Origin: Pseudoramibacter sp.
GTDB taxonomy: Bacteria > Bacillota > Clostridia > Eubacteriales > Eubacteriaceae
Direction of reading: 5' to 3'
Length of the DNA stretch: 64,000 nucleotides
Assembly (NCBI RefSeq): GCF_022484225.1
Contig: NZ_JAKVLT010000001.1
Coordinates: 806,001 to 870,000 of the forward strand
Position numbers and translations under genes: made by a program. The notes beneath the pieces are model-generated. The model had not been told where the DNA came from. It worked only from the letters and a program-made list of their open reading frames with translations, and made no database searches. This document shows positions 1-8,737 of this stretch, piece after piece (position 1 is the first letter of the stretch; each line of letters begins with the position of its first letter).

Positions 1-213
1 ATGATCGCCAATATTTCTACCGATCCTGTGGAACGGGTGCAAATTCTGGCCTTAACCGGCGTGATTTTCGCGATCCTTTTCGTATACGCGGTGATCTGGA
101 CGAAGGTGAAGATGCGCATTCCGGTGTTCAAACCGGTACCCATGGAAAAAGTTATGGCGATGGAAAACACCTTGTACTACAGAATCCGCAAGCGCCGGGG
201 CATCTGGAAATAA
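1..213 (+). CDS. C-terminal part of an unidentified membrane protein (possibly partial)
   Basis: The frame is open from the first base of the window and ends at 213, so the ATG at position 1 may be internal to a longer gene. The 70 residues contain one clear hydrophobic segment (about residues 14-34) followed by a basic, cytoplasmic-looking tail ending in RIRKRRGIWK. This would suit the last membrane segment of a transporter. No family is recognisable. It converges on the MerR gene, only 2 bases from that gene's stop. Confidence 0.45.
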   Translation: MIANISTDPVERVQILALTGVIFAILFVYAVIWTKVKMRIPVFKPVPMEKVMAMENTLYYRIRKRRGIWK

Positions 214-215
214 AG

Positions 216-1061
216 CTACACCTCTTCTGATTTGTCGGCCACCGGCAGTTGGATTTCGGTGAGGTATTCGTCCTGATCGGCGGTTTCAAATCGGTCGATG
301 TGACAGAATTCCATGGGGTCGCCGGTGACGTCGAGCCCCTGATCTTCGGCAGCTTTGAACAGTTTTGGCACCCAGTCCACACTCTGGTTAAACGCGCCCC
401 GATAGCAGACGCTGAGGTAATCTCCGGCGGGCAGGGTGTAATTGGACGGCAGGTTGAGATAGGGTGAGTAGAAGAACACGTTTTTCGTCCGGTAGTCACT
501 GCCGTCGGCGTTCATCGCCGAGGTGTCCAGGGTGTAGCAGTCGCAGCACCCGATCGAGGCGATTTTCTCGGGGAAGGACTCGCTGGCCCGGGCCAGTTCG
601 TAGCTGATCATCTCGTCGGGCATCGGAGCGTCCTTGATCATCAGACACGGGCGCGCCGGCAGGGTGAGACGCTGGATTTTCCCTGAACAGTCTTTTGCGA
701 GATCCTCCCGGATCGAAGTCAGCCTGGCGCTGAGTTCGGTCCGTGTTTTTTTGAGGGCGGCGATTTTGCGGTCCACCGCGGCGATTTCCTGGGTCAGAAG
801 ATCCGTCACCGAATCCAGATTGCGGTTGGCCTCGAACTGGCGGATGTCATCGGTGTGAAAGCCCAGGGCGAGGAGTTCCCGGATGGTGTTCATGGCCCGG
901 ATGTCGTCCAGGGTGTAGAGGCGGTAATTGCTCTTCGGGTCCCGCACCGGGTGCAGGAGTCCCAGGCGCTCGTAGTAGCGGATGGAATCGGCGCCGATGT
1001 GAAACAGCCGGGACAAGTCGCCGATTTTGAAGGTCTTTTTGAGTTTGGGCGGTGTCGTCAT
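216..1061 (-). CDS. MerR-family transcriptional regulator with GyrI-like effector domain
   Basis: The 281-residue protein starts with a winged helix typical of MerR (about residues 10-80; IGADSIRYYERLGLL, then SNYRLYTLDDI). A coiled coil follows at about 85-120 and a C-terminal domain at about 125-275 that resembles the GyrI/AraC-effector small-molecule-binding fold of BltR/BmrR-type regulators. The start is supported by AGGAGG a few bases upstream. Proteins of this type activate efflux or metabolic genes on binding hydrophobic ligands. The target is not evident: the divergent ammonium transporter is separated by a strong promoter of its own. Confidence 0.85.
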   Translation of the reverse strand: MTTPPKLKKTFKIGDLSRLFHIGADSIRYYERLGLLHPVRDPKSNYRLYTLDDIRAMNTIRELLALGFHTDDIRQFEANRNLDSVTDLLTQEIAAVDRKIAALKKTRTELSARLTSIREDLAKDCSGKIQRLTLPARPCLMIKDAPMPDEMISYELARASESFPEKIASIGCCDCYTLDTSAMNADGSDYRTKNVFFYSPYLNLPSNYTLPAGDYLSVCYRGAFNQSVDWVPKLFKAAEDQGLDVTGDPMEFCHIDRFETADQDEYLTEIQLPVADKSEEV

Positions 1062-1103
1062 AAATCCTCCTGATAAAAATTTAAAAACCGGGGTGATTCT
1101 TCC

Positions 1104-1132
1104 TTGACAATTTCTGAAAATTCAAGTATAAT
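1104..1132 (+). promoter_or_regulatory. Sigma-70-type promoter for the amt leader
   Basis: TTGACA at 1104-1109 and TATAAT at 1127-1132 are both exact consensus, with a 17-bp spacer. The predicted transcript starts near 1139 and has a leader of roughly 195 bases before the amt start codon at 1334. Confidence 0.85.
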
Positions 1133-1160
1133 CATACCATAAATCAATAAAAAGTTAAGC

Positions 1161-1197
1161 AAAGGCGCTTCGAGATTTTTTCGAAGTGCCTTTTTTG
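1161..1197 (+). terminator. Leader terminator/attenuator upstream of the ammonium transporter
   Basis: GGCGCTTCGA (1164-1173) pairs with TCGAAGTGCC (1181-1190) with one G-T pair, followed by six T. It lies about 25 bases after the predicted transcription start and 137 bases before the amt start. No complete + strand gene lies upstream that needs it, so an attenuator controlling read-through into amt is the simplest reading. No known riboswitch consensus was recognised. Confidence 0.65.
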
Positions 1198-1333
1198 TTT
1201 ACTTTTTGTTGCATATTCTTTTAAAGCAAAGACGCTTTTTCTTCGTATTGGGATCCCGCGGAGGAAAGGCGTTTTGTTTTATCTGGTCTCATCTGAAATC
1301 ATTCAATGGATTTATTTGGTAAAGGAGGACTTC

Positions 1334-3085
1334 ATGAAATACAGCATGACGACAGTCTCTTGGGTGCTCATCTGTGCAGCTCTGGTCTTTTTCATGCAGG
1401 CGGGATTTGCCCTCTGCGAAGCGGGACTGACCCGGGCGAAGAACACCGGGAACATCCTGATGAAAAACATGATGGATTTCTGTATCGGCACTCCGTGTTT
1501 CTGGCTCGTGGGCTTCGGCCTGATGTTCGGCGGAACCGGGGCGCTCATCGGACATTTTGATCCGCTCATTCTCGGCAAATACACGGCAGCCAACAGTGTG
1601 GTGCCGCAGAACATGCCCTTATGGTGCTATGTGATTTTCCAGACGGTCTTCTGTGCCACAGCCGCGACCATCGTCTCCGGCTCTATGGCAGAACGGACGA
1701 ATTTTAAAGCGTATTGTATTTATTCTGCAGCGATTTCCCTTTTGGTCTATCCGATTTCCGGCCACTGGATCTGGGGCGGCGGCTGGCTCGGCCAGCTGGG
1801 CTTCCACGATTTCGCAGGGTCGACCTGTGTCCACATGGTCGGCGGTATCATCGCCTGCCTCGGCGCAGCGATGCTCGGACCCCGTATTGGGAAATACGGC
1901 AAAGACGGCAAGGCCCGCGCCATTCCGGGCCACAGCATGACGGCCTGTGCACTGGGCGTCTTCATTCTGTGGTTCTGCTGGTTCGGATTTAACGGCGGCT
2001 CTACAGTGGCGATGGATACCAACGCCAACGCCGCTTCTGCTTCCATCGTCTTCATGAACACGAACCTGGCGGCTGCGGTCGCGACGGTTGTGGCCATGAT
2101 CTTCACGTGGGTGCGCTACGGCAAACCCGATGTGTCTATGACGTTCAACGCGGCCCTGGCCGGCCTCGTCGCCATCACGGCGCCGTGCGACGCAGTCACA
2201 CCAGTCGGTGCTTTCTTTATCGGTCTCGTGGCAGGCTTCATCGTCGTCCTCTCTGTTGAATTCTTCGACAACGTCGCGAAAATCGACGACCCGGTCGGTG
2301 CGGTTTCCGTGCACATGGTCAACGGGATCTGGGGCACCATCGCAGTCGGCTTGTTCTCAACAGGCGCAGACGGCGTCGGCAAAGGCCTGTTCTACGGCGG
2401 CGGCGTCCATCAGCTCGGCGTCCAGGCCCTCGGCGTGGTTTCCGTTGCGGTTTACGTTTTGGTCATCATGTTCGTCGTCTTCAAGATCATCGACAAGACG
2501 GTCGGCCTGCGGGTTCCGGCTCAAATCGAAATCGACGGCCTCGATATTCACGAACACGGCCTGGCCTCTGCTTATTCCGGCTTTGCGATTTCCGATGTCA
2601 CCGACATGGGTCTCGAAGCCAACGAAAACACCGATTTAGGCGAAGACGAATACGAAAAGGCGACGCCGGCCCAGATCGACGCGGCGGTCAAAGTCACCAA
2701 GGAACCGGAACTGGTGTCCGGCGGTCCTGTGGAAGCCCACAAGGTCGTCATCATCTGCCGGCTGTCCAAGTTTGACGCCCTGAAACGCGCTCTGAATCAG
2801 CTCGGCGTCAGCGGCATGACCATCATTCAGGTCATGGGCTGCGGCATCCAGAAAGGATCGACGGAACGCTACCGCGGCGCGACCGTGGATTCCACTTTGC
2901 TGCCGAAGGTTAAAGTGGAAGTTGTCGTGTCCAGCATTCCAGTCGACGACGTGATCGAAACGGCGAAGAAAGCGCTGTTCACCGGCCATATCGGCGACGG
3001 CAAGATTTTCGTTTACGACGTGCATCGGGTGGTGAAGGTCCGGACTGGAGAAGAAGGACCTAAAGCCCTGATGGATGTTGAGTAA
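1334..3085 (+). CDS. amt: Ammonium transporter (Amt) fused to a C-terminal PII (GlnK-like) domain
   Basis: The 583-residue protein carries the Amt/Mep channel fold (about residues 1-410, roughly eleven membrane segments, including DFCIGTPCFWLVGFGLMFGG and GHSMTACALGVFILWFCWFG). A linker and a full PII domain follow (about 470-583; T-loop GSTERYRGATVDSTLLPK, then GHIGDGKIFVYDV and RVRTGEE-like KVRTGEE). PII proteins normally gate Amt in trans in response to 2-oxoglutarate and ATP/ADP; here the sensor is covalently attached. The T-loop tyrosine that is uridylylated in GlnB (in RGAEY) is absent, since RGATV is found. Start chosen at 1334 because AAAGGAGG lies 7 bases upstream; an in-frame alternative at 1274 lacks one. 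Confidence 0.93.
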   Translation: MKYSMTTVSWVLICAALVFFMQAGFALCEAGLTRAKNTGNILMKNMMDFCIGTPCFWLVGFGLMFGGTGALIGHFDPLILGKYTAANSVVPQNMPLWCYVIFQTVFCATAATIVSGSMAERTNFKAYCIYSAAISLLVYPISGHWIWGGGWLGQLGFHDFAGSTCVHMVGGIIACLGAAMLGPRIGKYGKDGKARAIPGHSMTACALGVFILWFCWFGFNGGSTVAMDTNANAASASIVFMNTNLAAAVATVVAMIFTWVRYGKPDVSMTFNAALAGLVAITAPCDAVTPVGAFFIGLVAGFIVVLSVEFFDNVAKIDDPVGAVSVHMVNGIWGTIAVGLFSTGADGVGKGLFYGGGVHQLGVQALGVVSVAVYVLVIMFVVFKIIDKTVGLRVPAQIEIDGLDIHEHGLASAYSGFAISDVTDMGLEANENTDLGEDEYEKATPAQIDAAVKVTKEPELVSGGPVEAHKVVIICRLSKFDALKRALNQLGVSGMTIIQVMGCGIQKGSTERYRGATVDSTLLPKVKVEVVVSSIPVDDVIETAKKALFTGHIGDGKIFVYDVHRVVKVRTGEEGPKALMDVE

Positions 3086-3125
3086 TAAAACACCTTTTAT
3101 AAGATCCTTCTTATAAACAACAGAA

Positions 3126-3156
3126 AAAGACTGTCTCTTCCGAGGCAGTTTTTTTC
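3126..3156 (+). terminator. Rho-independent terminator after amt
   Basis: ACTGTCTC (3130-3137) pairs with GAGGCAGT (3142-3149) around a TTCC loop and is followed by a run of T. Confidence 0.8.
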
Positions 3157-3200
3157 TTGTTTTTTTCTGGTCTAAGCGGCCGGTAAAAACCTTGAAATCA

Positions 3201-3229
3201 TTGACTTTTAGGCCAGTCATTAATATAAT
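3201..3229 (+). promoter_or_regulatory. Sigma-70-type promoter for greA-lysS
   Basis: TTGACT at 3201-3206 and TATAAT at 3224-3229 with a 17-bp spacer, about 47 bases upstream of the greA start codon. Confidence 0.75.
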
Positions 3230-3276
3230 ATGTAAAGTTATCAACAGGATTAAAATCAATACTAAAGGGGTTTAGC

Positions 3277-3747
3277 ATGAGCAATAAAAGTCAAAACTTA
3301 GAGGTCACCAAAGAAGGCCTCCAGAAACTGAAAGACGAACTGGAACATTTGAAAACCGTCACCCGGTACGAAGTCATTGAAAAACTGAGAATCGCCCGGG
3401 GCTACGGGGATTTGTCGGAAAACTCGGAATACGACGAAGCGAAAAACGAACAGAGTTTCGTCGAAGGCCGCATCAAGGAACTGGAAGAACAGATCCGCAA
3501 CGCCAAGGTCGTGGACGATGTCAAGGCCGATGAAATCGGGATTGGCAGCTATATGACTGTCGAAGTGGGCGGCAAGCAGATGACCTACCAGCTGGTGGGC
3601 TCCGCAGAAGCGGACATCAAGGCCGGCAAGCTGTCCAACGCGTCACCGGTGGGCGAAGGCCTCATGGGCCACAAAGTGGGCGACACAGTGGCCATCGAAG
3701 TGCCCCGGGGCACGGTGACCTACACCATTCTCGACATTCACCGTTAA
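3277..3747 (+). CDS. greA: Transcription elongation factor GreA
   Basis: The 156-residue length and layout are standard for GreA: an N-terminal coiled-coil finger (about residues 8-78, with GYGDLSENSEYDEAK carrying the acidic tip residues) and a C-terminal FKBP-like domain (GLMGHKVGDTV, then VPRGTVTYTILDI). GreA stimulates the RNA cleavage activity of backtracked RNA polymerase. It is followed 38 bases later by lysS, an arrangement common in Firmicutes that suggests co-transcription. Confidence 0.97.
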   Translation: MSNKSQNLEVTKEGLQKLKDELEHLKTVTRYEVIEKLRIARGYGDLSENSEYDEAKNEQSFVEGRIKELEEQIRNAKVVDDVKADEIGIGSYMTVEVGGKQMTYQLVGSAEADIKAGKLSNASPVGEGLMGHKVGDTVAIEVPRGTVTYTILDIHR

Positions 3748-3784
3748 GCACAGCAAAACAGAATCAGATAGAAGAGGAGCAAAT

Positions 3785-5677
3785 ATGGCAGAAGAAAAGA
3801 TGAGCGATGTGATCAAGGTCCGCTGGGACAAGCTGCACACCCTTCAGGCAGAAGGCAAGAACCCCTACGAACTGACGAAATACGACGTGACCGGACATGC
3901 GAAAGACATCAACGATCACTTTGAAGACTACGATGGCAAAGAAATGTCCCTGGCCGGGCGCATCATGGCCAAACGGGGCCAGGGCAAGGTCGGTTTTTAC
4001 GATCTGCTGGACAGCACCGGCAAGATCCAGCTGTACCTGAAGAAAGACCTGCTGCCGGACTACAACGAAATCAAGAAGGTCGACATCGGCGACATCGTCG
4101 GCATCAAGGGCGAAGTGTTCAAAACCCAGCGGGGCCAGGTTTCCCTCCGGGTTCACGAATTCACCCTGCTGTCCAAATCCCTTCAGGTGCTGCCTGAAAA
4201 ATTCCACGGCCTCAAGGATCAGGACCTCCGTTACCGTCAGCGCTATGTGGACCTCATCGTCAATCCGGAAGTCCGGGATGTGTTCGTGACCCGCTCGAAG
4301 ATCATCTCCAAGATCCGGGAATTCCTCGACAACCGCGGCTTCCTCGAAGTGGAAACCCCGGTGCTGAACAACCTGGCCGGCGGCGCTAACGCCCGTCCTT
4401 TCATCACCCACCACAACACTCTGGACATTCCGATGTACCTGCGCATCGCTTTGGAACTGCCTTTGAAGCGCCTCATCGTCGGCGGCTTCGACAAGGTTTA
4501 CGAACTGTCCCGGGTTTTCCGGAACGAAGGCATGGACGCCACCCACAACCCGGAATTCACTGAACTGGAAACCTACGAAGCTTACACCGATTATATCGGC
4601 GTCATGAACATGGTGGAAGATCTGTACCACTATCTGGCCGATGAAATCCTCGGCACCAAAGATGTGGAATACGACGGCAACACCATTCACCTGGGCGAAC
4701 CCTTCAGACGGGCGCGCATGGTGGATTTGGTGCAGGAAGAAACCGGCGTGGACTTCGACCACATGACCGACGTGGAAGAAGCCCGGAAAGCGGCCCAGGA
4801 TTTAGACGTCGACGTCGAAGGCAAGAACAGCGTCGGCGAAATCATGGCGGAAGTCTTTGACGCCAAATGCGAAGATAAACTGATCCAGCCGACCTTCGTC
4901 ACCATGCACCCGGTGGAAATTTCACCCCTGGCGAAGAAAGATCCGGCTGATCCCCGATACACCCAGCGCTTTGAACTTTACATCTCCGGCGCCGAATGCG
5001 CCAACGCCTTCTCCGAACTGAACGACCCGGCAGATCAGAAGGCCCGGTTCATCGCCCAGATGGAAAAGAAGGCCGAAGGGGACGAAGAAGCCCATCCTTA
5101 CGATGCGGACTTCATCAACGCCCTGGAAGTGGGCCTGCCGCCGACCGGCGGTCTCGGCATCGGCATCGACCGCCTCGTCATGCTGTTCACCGGACAGCAC
5201 ACGATCCGCGACGTCATCCTCTTCCCGACCATGAAGCCGCTGGACAGCGAAAAGCCGAAGAAACAGCCGGTGTTTAAGGCGGAAGGCTCCGACGAAGTCA
5301 TCGACTTCTCCAAGGTCAAGGTCGAACCTCTCATGGAAGATCAGGTCGATTTTGACACCTTCTGCAAGTCCGACTTCCGCGCCGTGAAGGTCAAGGCCTG
5401 CGAAGCGGTGCCGAAGAGCAAGAAGCTCCTCCAGTTCACCCTGGACGACGGCTCCGGTACGGACCGCACGATTCTCTCCGGCATTCACAAGTTCTACGAA
5501 CCGGAAGAACTGGTGGGACGCACCTGCGTCGCCATCGTGAACCTGGCGCCCCGGAAAATGATGGGCATTGAATCCTGCGGGATGCTCATTTCCGCCGTTC
5601 ACGAAGAAGAAGGGGAAGAAAAGCTTCACCTGCTCATCCTTGACGACCACATTCCCGCCGGTGCAAAACTCTGCTAG
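3785..5677 (+). CDS. lysS: Lysyl-tRNA synthetase (class II) with C-terminal tRNA-binding domain
   Basis: Residues 1-500 form a standard class II LysRS. It has an N-terminal OB fold (about 50-150), motif 2 in FRNEGMDATHNPEFTELE and motif 3 in GLGIGIDRLVMLFTG. It attaches lysine to tRNA-Lys. The protein continues to 630 residues with a Trbp111/EMAP-type tRNA-binding OB domain (about 520-630; VDFDTFCKSDFRAVKV, then GIESCGMLISAV) of the kind usually found at the C terminus of methionyl-tRNA synthetase. The fusion is in frame with no sign of assembly error. It overlaps no other gene and ends at a strong terminator. Confidence 0.96.
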   Translation: MAEEKMSDVIKVRWDKLHTLQAEGKNPYELTKYDVTGHAKDINDHFEDYDGKEMSLAGRIMAKRGQGKVGFYDLLDSTGKIQLYLKKDLLPDYNEIKKVDIGDIVGIKGEVFKTQRGQVSLRVHEFTLLSKSLQVLPEKFHGLKDQDLRYRQRYVDLIVNPEVRDVFVTRSKIISKIREFLDNRGFLEVETPVLNNLAGGANARPFITHHNTLDIPMYLRIALELPLKRLIVGGFDKVYELSRVFRNEGMDATHNPEFTELETYEAYTDYIGVMNMVEDLYHYLADEILGTKDVEYDGNTIHLGEPFRRARMVDLVQEETGVDFDHMTDVEEARKAAQDLDVDVEGKNSVGEIMAEVFDAKCEDKLIQPTFVTMHPVEISPLAKKDPADPRYTQRFELYISGAECANAFSELNDPADQKARFIAQMEKKAEGDEEAHPYDADFINALEVGLPPTGGLGIGIDRLVMLFTGQHTIRDVILFPTMKPLDSEKPKKQPVFKAEGSDEVIDFSKVKVEPLMEDQVDFDTFCKSDFRAVKVKACEAVPKSKKLLQFTLDDGSGTDRTILSGIHKFYEPEELVGRTCVAIVNLAPRKMMGIESCGMLISAVHEEEGEEKLHLLILDDHIPAGAKLC

Positions 5678-5680
5678 CTT

Positions 5681-5707
5681 AAAAAAGCCCGAAAGGGCTT
5701 TTTTTGT
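5681..5707 (+). terminator. Rho-independent terminator after lysS
   Basis: AAAAAAGCCC, loop GAAA, GGGCTTTTTTT. Confidence 0.9.
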
Positions 5708-5807
5708 TGTTTTCACGCCTGCCTTTTTTTGATACACTAGATGAAAACAGAGTAAAACACTCAGAATTAATTATGATTTTACTAGGTTATTGAAAGGGGA
5801 CAGCATT

Positions 5808-7073
5808 ATGGATATGGAAACAAAATGTCTGCATTCGGGATACACGCCAAAGAACGGGGAGCCGCGGGTGGTGCCCATTGTGCAGAGCACGACGTACGTG
5901 TACGACTCGACCGATGAAATCGCCGGTGTTTTCGACGATCCGACGAAAAGCATCATTTACTCCCGCTTCGCTAACCCGACGGTAATGGCCGTCGAAGCGA
6001 AGGTGGCCGATATGGAAGGGGGCGTCGGCGCCATGGCGACGAGCAGCGGCCAGGCGGCGAACCTCCTCGCGATTCTCAATCTGTGCGCGGCCGGGGACAG
6101 CTTCATCGCGACGCCGGCGGTTTACGGCGGGACCTTGAATTTATTCAACATCACTTTGAGACGTCTGGGCATCGAATGCATTTTCGTCGACGAAAATGCT
6201 TCGACTGAAGAAATTGACGCGGCCTTTAAGCCCAACACGAAGGCGGTGTTTGGGGAAACCCTGGCCAATCCGGCACTGACCGTCTTCGACATCGAAAAAT
6301 TCGCGCGGATCGCCCACGCCCACGGGGTGCCGCTGATCGTCGACAACACCTTTGCGACGCCGGTGCTGTGCCGGCCCTTCGAATGGGGCGCGGACATCGT
6401 CACCCATTCCACGAGCAAATACATGGACGGCCATGCCCTCCAGTGCGGCGGCATGATCGTCGACAGCGGTGCCTTTGACTACACCAACGGAAAATTCCCG
6501 GAATTCACGGAACCGGACGAAAGCTACCACGGCATCGTCTACACTGAAAAATATCCGGACGCGCCCTACATCACCAAGGCGCGGATGCAGCTCATGCGGG
6601 ATTTCGGCTGCTACCCGTCCGCCCATTCGGCGTTCCTCCTCAACCTCGGCCTGGAAACCCTGCCGGTGCGCATGCGCCAGTACTGCGACAACGCTCTGGC
6701 CGTGGCGATGTTTCTGAAACATTCCAAGGGCATCGCCTCAGTGACCTATCCGGGACTGCCGGACGATCCCTATCACGATCTGGCCCAAAAATATATGCCG
6801 GCCGGCGCTAGCGGCGTCATCTCCTTTGTGGTGGACGGCGGCCGCAGCCAGGCGGTGAAGTTCATGGACAGCCTGGAACTGGCTTCCAATGAAGTTCACG
6901 TCGCGGACATCCGCACCTGCGTGCTCCACCCGGCGTCGGCGACCCACCGCCAGCTCACGGATGAACAGCTCGTCGCGGCGGGCATCGACGGCGGTATGAT
7001 CCGCCTGTCCGTGGGTCTGGAAAGCGTCCGGGACATCATTGCAGATTTGAAAAAAGGACTGGCGGCGCTGTAA
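5808..7073 (+). CDS. metY: O-acetylhomoserine sulfhydrylase-type Cys/Met metabolism PLP enzyme
   Basis: The 421-residue protein is a Cys/Met-metabolism PLP-dependent enzyme. Visible features are the phosphate-binding region SSGQAANLLAI, the Asp of VDNTFATPV that contacts the pyridine nitrogen, and the PLP lysine in THSTSKYMDGHA. An insertion around SYHGIVYTEKYPDAPYITKAR is typical of O-acetylhomoserine sulfhydrylases, which make homocysteine or methionine from O-acetylhomoserine and sulfide or methanethiol. Methionine gamma-lyase is a less likely alternative. The start at 5808 is preceded by AAAGGGG. The gene is monocistronic between two terminators, and no SAM or T-box leader is visible in the 100 bases upstream. 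Confidence 0.88.
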   Translation: MDMETKCLHSGYTPKNGEPRVVPIVQSTTYVYDSTDEIAGVFDDPTKSIIYSRFANPTVMAVEAKVADMEGGVGAMATSSGQAANLLAILNLCAAGDSFIATPAVYGGTLNLFNITLRRLGIECIFVDENASTEEIDAAFKPNTKAVFGETLANPALTVFDIEKFARIAHAHGVPLIVDNTFATPVLCRPFEWGADIVTHSTSKYMDGHALQCGGMIVDSGAFDYTNGKFPEFTEPDESYHGIVYTEKYPDAPYITKARMQLMRDFGCYPSAHSAFLLNLGLETLPVRMRQYCDNALAVAMFLKHSKGIASVTYPGLPDDPYHDLAQKYMPAGASGVISFVVDGGRSQAVKFMDSLELASNEVHVADIRTCVLHPASATHRQLTDEQLVAAGIDGGMIRLSVGLESVRDIIADLKKGLAAL

Positions 7074-7080
7074 TTAAATA

Positions 7081-7128
7081 AAAAAATAAGGCTGTGTGTG
7101 GATTTTATCCATACACGGCCTTTTTTTA
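7081..7128. terminator. Bidirectional terminator between metY and cls
   Basis: GGCTGTGTGTGGA pairs with TCCATACACGGCC (7090-7120), flanked by A-rich and T-rich tracts so that it can serve both convergent genes. Confidence 0.85.
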
Positions 7129-8679
7129 TAAGATCGGCGCAAACAGCCGCAGCACCGACTGAACCAGCTGCCGGGGCAGGGAAATTTCGGAGTACCGGTA
7201 AGTTTCGGTGACCTCGTGGCACAGGGTGAAGGTGTGCGCGAAGTCGGCGGTGATGTCCGCAATGGCGGGCACTTTGACGAGCTGCACCCCGCATTCGAAG
7301 TGAAGGTAGAAGCTTCTGTAATCCAGGTTGATGGTGCCTACGGTGGCCGATTCCCCGTCGCAGACGCACTGCTTGGCGTGGATGAAGCCGGGCTGGTATT
7401 CGAAGATCCGGACACCGTTGCACACGAGCTGGGGATAATAGGAACGGGTCACGGCGTAGACAAAGCGCTTGTCCGGCACCCCCGGGGTGATGATCCGCAC
7501 GTCGACGCCGCGCTTGGCTGCGAGTCCCAGCTCCCGGTTCATTTCGTCGGTGATGATGAGATAAGGGGTCGAGATGTAGAAATAGCGCTTGGCGTTTTTG
7601 ATGAGGTTTAAGTACACGTCCTCGCCCACGTGTTCGAAGTCCAGGGGACTGTCGGCGTAGGGCTGGACGTAGCCCTCGGCGTCTTCCACCGGGGTCCAGG
7701 GGTTTAGGTATTTGGCGTCGATTTCGTCCGGGGTGTCGGAATTTTTGACCGCGTTCCACATTTCGAAGAACATCAGTGTGAAAGAACGGGCGGCCGATCC
7801 TTCCAGGCGCACGCCGGTGTCCTTCCAGTAGCCATAAGGGTGGGTGAGATTAAAGTATTCGTTGGCGAGATTGAAACCGCCGCAGTAGGCGACGTGGCCG
7901 TCGATCACCGTAAATTTGCGGTGGTCCCGGTTGTTCATGAAAGTGTTTAAGAAAGGAATGACGGGGTTGAAATCCCGGCACTGGATGCCGTCGGCAGCCA
8001 TGCGTTTGATGAAGCTTCGGTTGATGAAGCCGATGCTGCCGATGTCGTCGTAGAAGAGACGGACTTCGACGCCTTCTTTGACCTTATCCCTGAGAATGCG
8101 GTGAATGCCTTCAAAGGCTTCGGCATCTTCGATGGCGAAGTATTCCATGAAAATAAAGTGTTCGGCCTTGCGCAGGTCCTCTTTCAGGGCGTCGAGGGCC
8201 GGCGCGGCCATGTCGAAAAAGCGGACTTTGGTGTTGTCGTAAACCGGATAAGGCCCGTAGTGGCGGACGTAGTGACAGATGTTGGCCAAGGCCCGGTCTT
8301 CTTTCCGGAGCCGGTCAGCGACGGCGGCGTCCTGCACAAGCATCGGGTGAAGCAGCTTGTCGATGGCGGCGTAGCGTTTGCGCATGCGCTTGGTGACGTT
8401 GACCCGGCCCGCCAGGGCGTACATCAAAAGGCCGAATTCCGGCGCCAGCAGAATGAGGATGATCCACGGCATTTTGACGGCCGCATTTCGGTTTTCGCCG
8501 AAGATCACGATGCTGACCACCAGTGCGGCGATACGCACACCGGTCTGCACCCAGGTAAAGGCGGCGTTGAGCTTGGCGAGGAGGCCGTAAAGCCAGTAAA
8601 TTTCCAGAACGATCATCGCAAGAACGACAATGAGCCAGGCGACGCGGTTTTTGACCGCTGCTTTTTTTTCAGTGCGCAT
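7126..8679 (-). CDS. cls: Cardiolipin synthase (phospholipase D family)
   Basis: The 517-residue length suits ClsA-type enzymes. Two membrane segments lie near the N terminus (about residues 12-33 and 42-62, with a third near 70-90). Two PLD domains follow, with HKD motifs in NHDRHK-type NRDHRKFTVIDG (about residue 250) and HAKQCVCDGESATVGTINLD (about 430). The enzyme condenses phosphatidylglycerol molecules to cardiolipin at the membrane. The gene stands alone between a bidirectional terminator and the HTH gene at 8738. Confidence 0.93.
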   Translation of the reverse strand: MRTEKKAAVKNRVAWLIVVLAMIVLEIYWLYGLLAKLNAAFTWVQTGVRIAALVVSIVIFGENRNAAVKMPWIILILLAPEFGLLMYALAGRVNVTKRMRKRYAAIDKLLHPMLVQDAAVADRLRKEDRALANICHYVRHYGPYPVYDNTKVRFFDMAAPALDALKEDLRKAEHFIFMEYFAIEDAEAFEGIHRILRDKVKEGVEVRLFYDDIGSIGFINRSFIKRMAADGIQCRDFNPVIPFLNTFMNNRDHRKFTVIDGHVAYCGGFNLANEYFNLTHPYGYWKDTGVRLEGSAARSFTLMFFEMWNAVKNSDTPDEIDAKYLNPWTPVEDAEGYVQPYADSPLDFEHVGEDVYLNLIKNAKRYFYISTPYLIITDEMNRELGLAAKRGVDVRIITPGVPDKRFVYAVTRSYYPQLVCNGVRIFEYQPGFIHAKQCVCDGESATVGTINLDYRSFYLHFECGVQLVKVPAIADITADFAHTFTLCHEVTETYRYSEISLPRQLVQSVLRLFAPIL

Positions 8680-8737
8680 GATGAGATGAAAGTCCTTTCG
8701 GTTATCTATAAGTAGCTATAAGAAAATTTCGGGAAGG

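Noticed and set aside
3764..4762. A 332-codon open frame antisense to lysS
   Set aside because: lysS has all class II motifs on the opposite strand; the antisense frame has no recognisable domain or ribosome binding site.
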